Positions 17,653 through 22,292 of a stretch of 22,292 bases of DNA are shown here, one piece after another (within the stretch, counting starts at the first letter, position 1; every line of letters begins with the position of its first letter). A program made the position numbers and the translations under genes. Origin of the DNA: Propionibacteriaceae bacterium (GTDB taxonomy: Bacteria; Actinomycetota; Actinomycetes; Propionibacteriales; Propionibacteriaceae); NCBI GenBank assembly GCA_020438595.1, contig JAGQUI010000010.1, positions 1-22,292 on the forward strand, in the 5' to 3' direction. The notes under the pieces were generated by a model that had not been told where the DNA came from, made no database searches, and saw nothing but the letters and a program-made list of their open reading frames with translations.

Positions 17653-18153
17653 ATGCGAACCCTCATCGTTGTGGAATCCTGCTTCGGCAACACCCGACAG
17701 ATCGCCGAGGCCGTCGCCGAAGGCCTCCGCGAAGCGGGCGCCGACGTCGAGGTCACCCCTGCCGGGGGCGCTCCGCGCGACCCGTCCCACGACCTCGTGC
17801 TGCTCGCCGCCCCGACCCACAACCTCGGACTGCCCAGCGCCGCAAGCCGGGCTCAGGCGGGCGTGCCGACGGCTGGCGGGACGAACCCGGGCCTGCGGGA
17901 GTGGCTCGATCGCTCCATCGCCAACCCCGCCACCCGCCTGGTCACCATCGACACCGTCATGGCCGGCCGATTCTCCGGATCCGCGGCCCGCGCGGCCCAC
18001 AAGCTCGCCCGGCGACGAGGATGGGCGGCCGAGCGGGGCCCCAGCTTCGTGGTCGCCGGCCGGGAAGGCCCGCCGGTCGACGGCGAGACCGAGCGCGCCC
18101 GGGCATGGGGCGAAAGCCTTGCGGCCGGCCAGCGAAACGCACCGACCACCTGA
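17653..18153 (+). CDS. Flavodoxin-like protein
   Basis: 166 aa, starting 13 bp after the previous stop, with GAAAGG upstream. The N-terminus MRTLIVVESCFGNTRQIAEA has the FMN phosphate loop ESCFGNTRQI (usually T/S-x-T/S-G-N-T), so it probably binds FMN. HDLVLLAAPTHNLGLPSAAS is the second flavin-contact loop. It carries electrons or acts as an FMN-dependent quinone/azo-type reductase; the partner is unknown. Being co-directional with a histidine-bearing membrane protein suggests a small membrane redox unit, which is inference. Length is at the short end for flavodoxins. Confidence 0.85.
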   Translation: MRTLIVVESCFGNTRQIAEAVAEGLREAGADVEVTPAGGAPRDPSHDLVLLAAPTHNLGLPSAASRAQAGVPTAGGTNPGLREWLDRSIANPATRLVTIDTVMAGRFSGSAARAAHKLARRRGWAAERGPSFVVAGREGPPVDGETERARAWGESLAAGQRNAPTT

Positions 18154-18158
18154 GCCAG

Positions 18159-18937
18159 ATGCCCAGGCTTTCGAGCTTCCTGGCTCTGGTGTTCCTGCTC
18201 TCAGCACCACGGTGGATCGCCGCACGGTTCCTGGACGCCACCGCCATCATCCCGATCCGGCTACCACTGAGCGCTCTGCAATTCGTGTCGGTCCTGCTGG
18301 CGGCCACCATCGCCACACGGAGCGGTCGAGGGTCCGTCCCTGCGCTCCTCGCTCACGGCCTCGACCTCGCCCGCGTCGACAAACCCGTCTGGCGGGTCGG
18401 GATCTTCGTGCTGATGCCGCTCGCCGTCGCTGCGTCCTACGCGGTCAGCACACTGTTCGGTGACCCGCACCCCACCGACACCACCCCGCTGGTCAGCGTG
18501 CCAGCCCTGTTGCTGATCTACGGGGTCAGTGGGTACTGCGAACAACTCGGCTGGACCGCAGTCATGACCGACGCCCTGCTGGAACAGGGCAGCGCAACCG
18601 TGCAGGTCGGACTGATCACCGGCACGACCTGGGCAAGCTGGCACATCATCCCCTTCATCCAGACCCACAACCCACCCAGCTGGATCGCGTGGCAATGCAC
18701 TTCACGGTCATCTACCGCGTGCTGCTCACCAAGATCTACCTCCTGACCAACTACAGCGTCTTCGCCACCATCGCCCTCCACGCCACGTACAACACCGCCT
18801 TCACCCTCCTCCCCTACTACGGCTCGTCCTACGATCCGATGTCCATGGCCATCACCACTCTTGCCCTCACCGTGTGCGTATTCGTCACAGCGGGCCGGAA
18901 GACGCGCGGGGCGCCGGCAAGACCGGGCGAATCCTGA
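18159..18937 (+). pseudogene. CPBP-family membrane protease, split by a frameshift
   Basis: Starts at ATG 18159, just 5 bp after the flavodoxin stop. The first frame runs to 18746 and the second, carrying the C-terminus, reads to 18937. Motif 1 is GYCEQLGWTAV (the EExxxR-type first glutamate motif is changed to EQLGW), motif 2 is TWASWHIIPF with its His, and motif 3 is IALHATYN in the second frame. The break is near 18690: WIAWQ in frame one, then MHFTVIYRVLLTKIYLLTN in the next. Loss of one A in CAAATG would explain it exactly. CPBP proteins are multi-pass membrane proteases or related proteins, some tied to bacteriocin self-immunity. A sequencing error is equally possible, in which case the gene is intact. 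Confidence 0.75.
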
Positions 18938-19141
18938 GCCACCGTGAACAGTCGAGGCCTGGGCGAGGAATGCGGTCGAGATTCGCCGAGCACAACCAGC
19001 GCCGGGCAAGCCGACCAGCCGACCACCTTCGGCAGGAATCCGGCCGCCGAACTACCGCCCCGCCAGGTCAACAGCTCAGCGCCGTAACGTCGGGCGAAAC
19101 CCCTTGTCAGGCGCAAGTCCCGCCACACAGACTGGATCGGT

Positions 19142-19185
19142 TGGACACGAACTGGACACAGTTTGTGTGTCCGATCTGTGTTCAG
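19142..19185. repeat. TGGACAC repeats left of the tRNA fragment
   Basis: TGGACAC occurs at 19142-19148 and 19153-19159, 11 bp start to start, followed by inverted forms (GTGTCC at 19167-19172 and CTGTGTTCAG at 19176-19185). The spacing and clustering resemble integrase arm-type sites. A reverse copy lies at 19400-19410 on the other side of the tRNA fragment. Confidence 0.6.
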
Positions 19186-19212
19186 GACGTTTTCCAGCGC
19201 CATCACAAGAAC

Positions 19213-19250
19213 GAAACCCCTTGCCAGAGTTGCCCCTGACAAGGGGTTTC
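19213..19250 (-). terminator. Hairpin just after the tRNA 3' fragment
   Basis: GAAACCCCTTG (19213-19223) and CAAGGGGTTTC (19240-19250) are perfect 11-bp inverted repeats, extendable by CAG/CTG. On the minus strand it comes 7 bp after the tRNA-like end, as a tRNA terminator would. A third copy of the arm sequence (CGAAACCCCTTGTCAG) lies at 19095-19110. Confidence 0.6.
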
Positions 19251-19256
19251 ACCTTG

Positions 19257-19297
19257 TAGCCCCGAGGGGATTCGAACCCCCGCTACCGCCTTGAGAG
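19257..19297 (-). other. tRNA 3'-end fragment, likely attachment-site core
   Basis: On the minus strand a complete T-arm is visible: GGGGG, loop TTCGAAT, CCCCT, then seven acceptor-side bases CGGGGCT and A. Part of an anticodon-loop-like stretch (CTCTCAAGGCGGTAGC) precedes it. The matching 5' half, which would start AGCCCCG, is absent from the flanks, and the terminal CCA is not encoded (CAA follows). It is thus the 3' half of a tRNA gene, as left by an integrating element. It does not match the tRNA-Ile tail at 7038-7048. The isotype cannot be assigned. Confidence 0.65.
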
Positions 19298-19604
19298 TTC
19301 AACCCGGGCACCGTGCACGCCGTTTCACGGCGCTCTGGACGCTGTGCTGAGCGTGAACCGCAACCTCCACAACCCCAACAACAGCCACGACCACGCGCGA
19401 ACTGTGTCCAAAGTGTGTTCACACCGCGGCGGCTCGCGACCACGCCTTTGAACCGGGCCGGTGTGTCCCGAGGCTTGGCCCGGCGAGTCCCTCCAGCGGG
19501 GTCGAGCGATTGCGCCGAAGGCGGATCAGTGTGGTTTCCGTGCTTGCGCCGGCTCGGGCTCCGCGGTGGATGGAGACCGAGCCGGCTGGGGGCTGATCTG
19601 GCTG
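19298..19604. other. Gene-free stretch before the sigma partner gene
   Basis: Apart from the repeat at 19400-19422 I see no gene or RNA. It probably belongs to the attachment-site region. Confidence 0.4.
19400..19422. repeat. Inverted arm-type repeat right of the tRNA fragment
   Basis: AACTGTGTCCA (19400-19410) is the exact reverse complement of TGGACAGTT-type sequence TGGACACAGTT at 19153-19163, and GTGTGTTCAC (19413-19422) follows. The pair flanks the tRNA fragment in inverted orientation. Confidence 0.6.
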
Positions 19605-20552
19605 CTACGGGATCGATTTCTCGATGCGGTCGGCGCCGAGGGTCTTGATGATGTCGTCGGGGAGACTGCCAACGATGCGGCGCTCGGTGTAGATGCAGGT
19701 GTAGTACGGCTGCCCGTTCTGGGTCTGGAGTTCTGCCACGATCTTGGTGGTGACCGGGTCGAGGTAGATGGCGTTGACGATCCCGGGGCGGTGCTTGTCA
19801 TCGACGAAGGCGACCTTGGTGGCGGGACGTCCGGCGGGGTCGGTGGTGTTCTCGGTGACCGTGATCCCGGGCATGTTGGCGAGCATGCGGATTGAGGCGG
19901 CGCGGGTTGCTGCGGGGGTCGGGGTGAAGATGAGGGTCGCCTTGACCGCTTCGAACAGGGCTTCTTCGACGGAGGATGAGCCCATCACCCTGGCCCGTAG
20001 GTAGGCCTCCATCACGGCGGGGTCGGCCGGGACGGCGTTGAGGTCGTAGTTCTTCGGCGCGGGCCGGAAGATGTAGTAGGCGGGGTCATCGCCGGTCTGG
20101 TGTGCCCAGGCCCACCCGTCGGCGGCGGTCCAAGTGCTGCGCTTGGTTGCGTAGGCGTAGGGGCCACGGTCCGACTCCGCAATCCCGGACTCGGTATACA
20201 CGGTCAGTTCGTAGGAGCCGTCGGGGATCACGGCACTGGCGGGGACAGCGGCAGCGAGTCGGTCGAGTGCCTGGGCGGTCTGCGGGCTTCCGGGGCTGCC
20301 GAGGGGAACTAGCACTTGGGCGAACAGTCCGGCGGTGGCGACCAGGGCCACTATGGCGGCAACCAGACCCCAACGGATGCGGCGCGGCGGACCTACGGGC
20401 GTGGCGGGCTGGCTGTCGCGAGGGGTGGCGAGCACCTGGCGCAGGACCTGCTCGCGACGGCCGACGTACCAGGCCTGGTCGATCAGTTCCGTGTCTGGGC
20501 GGGTCGCGACAACGGCGTCAATGGCCTGGTCTTCAGAGATGTTGATAGTCAT
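19605..20552 (-). CDS. CU044_5270-type protein, membrane partner of the ECF sigma
   Basis: 315 aa. I chose ATG 20552 (MTINISEDQAIDAVVATRPD); a frame extension to 20609 would overlap the sigma gene by 56 bp. The N-terminal 75 residues are cytoplasmic and Arg-rich. One membrane helix lies at about residues 78-98 (GLVAAIVALVATAGLFAQVL). The rest is extracytoplasmic, with DGSYELTVYTESG, GWAWAHQTGDDPAYYIF and QTQNGQPYYTCIYT. Proteins of this kind (CU044_5270 family) sit directly after an ECF sigma gene in many actinobacteria and are thought to act as its anti-sigma-like partner. Here the sigma stop and this ATG share TGACATG with one base between, so their translation is coupled. Confidence 0.85.
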   Translation of the reverse strand: MTINISEDQAIDAVVATRPDTELIDQAWYVGRREQVLRQVLATPRDSQPATPVGPPRRIRWGLVAAIVALVATAGLFAQVLVPLGSPGSPQTAQALDRLAAAVPASAVIPDGSYELTVYTESGIAESDRGPYAYATKRSTWTAADGWAWAHQTGDDPAYYIFRPAPKNYDLNAVPADPAVMEAYLRARVMGSSSVEEALFEAVKATLIFTPTPAATRAASIRMLANMPGITVTENTTDPAGRPATKVAFVDDKHRPGIVNAIYLDPVTTKIVAELQTQNGQPYYTCIYTERRIVGSLPDDIIKTLGADRIEKSIP

Positions 20553-20553
20553 G

Positions 20554-21099
20554 TCAGTTCGCTTCCGGGACGAGACGAAGAACGGGAGAAGGGGTATCGA
20601 GGGGTGCATTCAGTCGGTCGACCAGTCGACGTCGCGCGCGGCTGAGGCGGGTGCGTGCCGCCGCGACCGAGCAACCCAGGACGGTGGCGATCCCGGCCGA
20701 GTCCAGACCGTCCCAGCCGGCCAGCAACAGCACCTCCTGGTCATCGGAACGCAGCCGGCTGATCACACGCAACAGGTCTGCCCGCTCCACAGCGATACCG
20801 GCAGGGTCAGCGGTGGCAAGATCGTTCAGGCCGGCCAACTCGGCGACCAACTGCCGGCGTCTACCGCGGGCACGCCACGAGTTCGACAACACATGGCGGG
20901 CCGTCCCGATCAGCCACGGCACCGCATCCGACGGTAACTCAGCCAGCCGGGTCCACGCCACCAAATACACCTCGGCAACCACGTCATCGCAGTCATCATC
21001 AGGACAGTAACGGCGCACATAGGCATAGACCCGAGGACTGGTTCGCTGGTACCAGGCCCGGAACTCCGCCTCACTCGCCGTCGCGTTATCGGTATCCAT
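20554..21099 (-). CDS. ECF-type RNA polymerase sigma factor
   Basis: 181 aa. Region 2 is AEFRAWYQRTSPRVYAYVRR then DDVVAEVYLVAWTRL, with LPSDAVPWLIGTARHVLSNS, the -10 recognition helix. Region 4 is VISRLRSDDQEVLLLAGWDG and AGIATVLGCSVAAARTRLSR, the helix-turn-helix for the -35. There is no region 1 or 3, as for ECF sigmas. The gene is the first of a two-gene unit with the membrane partner. No clear autoregulated promoter was picked out in the 235 bp upstream, which instead includes the end of the second IS element. Confidence 0.93.
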   Translation of the reverse strand: MDTDNATASEAEFRAWYQRTSPRVYAYVRRYCPDDDCDDVVAEVYLVAWTRLAELPSDAVPWLIGTARHVLSNSWRARGRRRQLVAELAGLNDLATADPAGIAVERADLLRVISRLRSDDQEVLLLAGWDGLDSAGIATVLGCSVAAARTRLSRARRRLVDRLNAPLDTPSPVLRLVPEAN

Positions 21100-21279
21100 G
21101 TCCCAGTAGTGTCCGCTCAGGCCCGATCATGACACCCGAACCCGACTCCGTCTGCAAAGCTAGCGAGAACCACCGCCCTACCACGCAAGAACGGCGCCCA
21201 GCGAAAGGACGCCCTTCGACCACCCCCGACACACCCCCGGGTGCGAAGCATCCCGCGCTCGGCAAGATCGACGACGCGG

Positions 21280-22292
21280 GGACTGTCGGATTAACGGTGT
21301 GTAGGGGGCCGGCCTGATCCGAAAGGAGACGGCCGTGACTGACACGACCGAGATGGTGGAGATGATCGACCCCGTGACGGGAGAGATCATCGATCAGAAG
21401 CAGCTTGCGGAGCAGCTGCTTGCCCAGGCGAAGGCTCAGGGGATGTCCCTGGTCGGCCCGGGCGGGTTGTTGTCCGGGCTGACCAAGCAGGTGCTGGAGT
21501 CCGCCCTGGAGGCGGAACTGACCGAGCACCTGGGCCATGAGCACGGCGCGGCGCCGCTGGGCACGAACATGCGTAACGGAACCCGGGCGAAGACGGTGTT
21601 GACCGAGATCGGCCCGGTCGAGATCGAGGTGCCCAGGGATCGGGACGGCTCGTTCACGCCGGTCATCGTGCCGAAGCGGAAGCGTCGCCTGGACGGGATC
21701 GACCAGATCGTCTTGTCGCTGAGTGCGCGAGGGTTGACGACCGGGGAGATCGCCGCCCACTTCGAGGAGGTGTACGGCGCCAGGGTGTCCAAGGACACGA
21801 TCAGCCGGATCACAGAGAAGGTGGCCGGTGAGCTGGCCGAATGGTCCAGCCGGCCGCTGGACCCGCTCTATCCGGTGATCTTCGTGGACGCCATCGTGGT
21901 GAAGGTCCGCGACGGCCAGGTCCGCAACACCCCGTTCTATGTGGTGATGGGCGTCACGACCAACGGGGAGCGGGACATCCTGGGGATCTGGGCCGGGGAC
22001 GGCGCCGAGGGAGCACGGTTCTGGCTGCAGGTCTTCTCCGAGCTGAAGAACCGCGGCGTCGACGATGTGCTGATCGCTGTCTGTGATGGGTTGAAGGGCC
22101 TGCCGGAGGCGATCACCACAACCTGGGACCGCACCGTCGTGCAGCAGTGCATCGTGCACCTGATCCGTAACAGCTTCCGCTACGCCGGCCGGCAACACCG
22201 CGACGCTATCGTCAAGGCCCTCAAACCGGTGTACACCGCCCCGTCGGAGCAGGCGGCAAGGGACCGGTTCGCCGAGTTCGCCCAAGCGTGGG
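21280..22292 (+). mobile_element. Second IS256-family element, cut by the window end
   Basis: The left end appears about 21280 with a GACTGTCGGATTAACGGTGT sequence just before the transposase gene, a plausible terminal inverted repeat. The matching right end lies outside the window, so the boundary is provisional. Confidence 0.6.
21335..22292 (+). CDS. IS256-family transposase 2, 3' end outside the window
   Basis: An open frame of 319 codons from GTG 21335, with GAAAGGAGA at 21321-21329 as ribosome binding site, running off the end. It begins VTDTTEMVEMIDPVTGEIID and has GLTKQVLESALEAELTEHLG, a strong IS256 signature, then NGTRAKTVLTEIGPVEIEVP. Catalytic D185 is in VIFVDAIVVKVRDG and D251 in IAVCDGLKGLPEAI; VQQCIVHLIRNSFRY follows. 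The catalytic Glu would be past the window. It differs clearly from the transposase at 14077-15303, so two separate IS256 lineages are present. It is not broken in the visible part. Confidence 0.93.
   Translation, partial: MTDTTEMVEMIDPVTGEIIDQKQLAEQLLAQAKAQGMSLVGPGGLLSGLTKQVLESALEAELTEHLGHEHGAAPLGTNMRNGTRAKTVLTEIGPVEIEVPRDRDGSFTPVIVPKRKRRLDGIDQIVLSLSARGLTTGEIAAHFEEVYGARVSKDTISRITEKVAGELAEWSSRPLDPLYPVIFVDAIVVKVRDGQVRNTPFYVVMGVTTNGERDILGIWAGDGAEGARFWLQVFSELKNRGVDDVLIAVCDGLKGLPEAITTTWDRTVVQQCIVHLIRNSFRYAGRQHRDAIVKALKPVYTAPSEQAARDRFAEFAQAW

Noticed and set aside
16964..18463. 499-aa plus-strand open frame
   Set aside because: It crosses the DUF2231, flavodoxin and CPBP genes in another frame and is rich in Pro/Arg; the three recognisable genes explain this DNA.
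19257..19297. Complete tRNA gene
   Set aside because: No 5' half or matching acceptor strand (AGCCCCG) in either flank.

Overview
The window is high-GC actinobacterial DNA. The evidence is the gyrB-gyrA-DUF3566-tRNA-Ile order, the DUF3566 protein itself (an actinobacterial family), a CU044_5270-type partner of an ECF sigma factor, an F420/NADP-oxidoreductase-family protein, GTG and TTG starts, and three regulator genes that look leaderless. The genus cannot be settled from the sequence.

Region 1 (1-7048) is conserved chromosome. It opens with three perfect 25-bp tandem repeats, a small secreted lipoprotein gene, and then gyrB (TTG start), gyrA and a DUF3566 membrane protein whose start overlaps the gyrA stop. 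A tRNA-Ile(GAT) with its own good promoter follows. recF and DUF721, which often precede gyrB in actinobacteria, are not seen.

Region 2 (7049 to the end) looks like accessory DNA entered at the tRNA-Ile 3' end. A tyrosine integrase with all catalytic residues sits 169 bp beyond the tRNA, where tRNA-Ala is found in many relatives. Next come a small orphan ORF, a VOC protein, and a decayed stretch (about 9490-10590) with remnants of a small hypothetical gene, a MarR regulator and a membrane protein. Two regulator/oxidoreductase pairs follow: TetR with an F420/NADP-type reductase under twin 16-bp palindromes, and TetR with an SDR under a TTGACTGACA inverted repeat. An IS256-family element (about 14058-15356) separates them from a third unit: a divergent long TetR (with a DUF4440 gene behind it) facing a DUF2231-like membrane protein, a flavodoxin-like protein and a frameshifted CPBP-type membrane protease.

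Region 3 (18938-22292) contains a tRNA 3'-end fragment flanked by inverted TGGACAC-type repeats, which resembles an integrase attachment site. It also has a tightly coupled ECF sigma/CU044_5270 pair and the first 319 codons of a second, different IS256-family transposase that runs off the window.

The recurring theme after the tRNA is small redox enzymes, each next to its own TetR regulator with a recognisable palindromic operator, in an island showing gene decay and IS insertion. No CRISPR array, known antiphage system or rRNA was seen.
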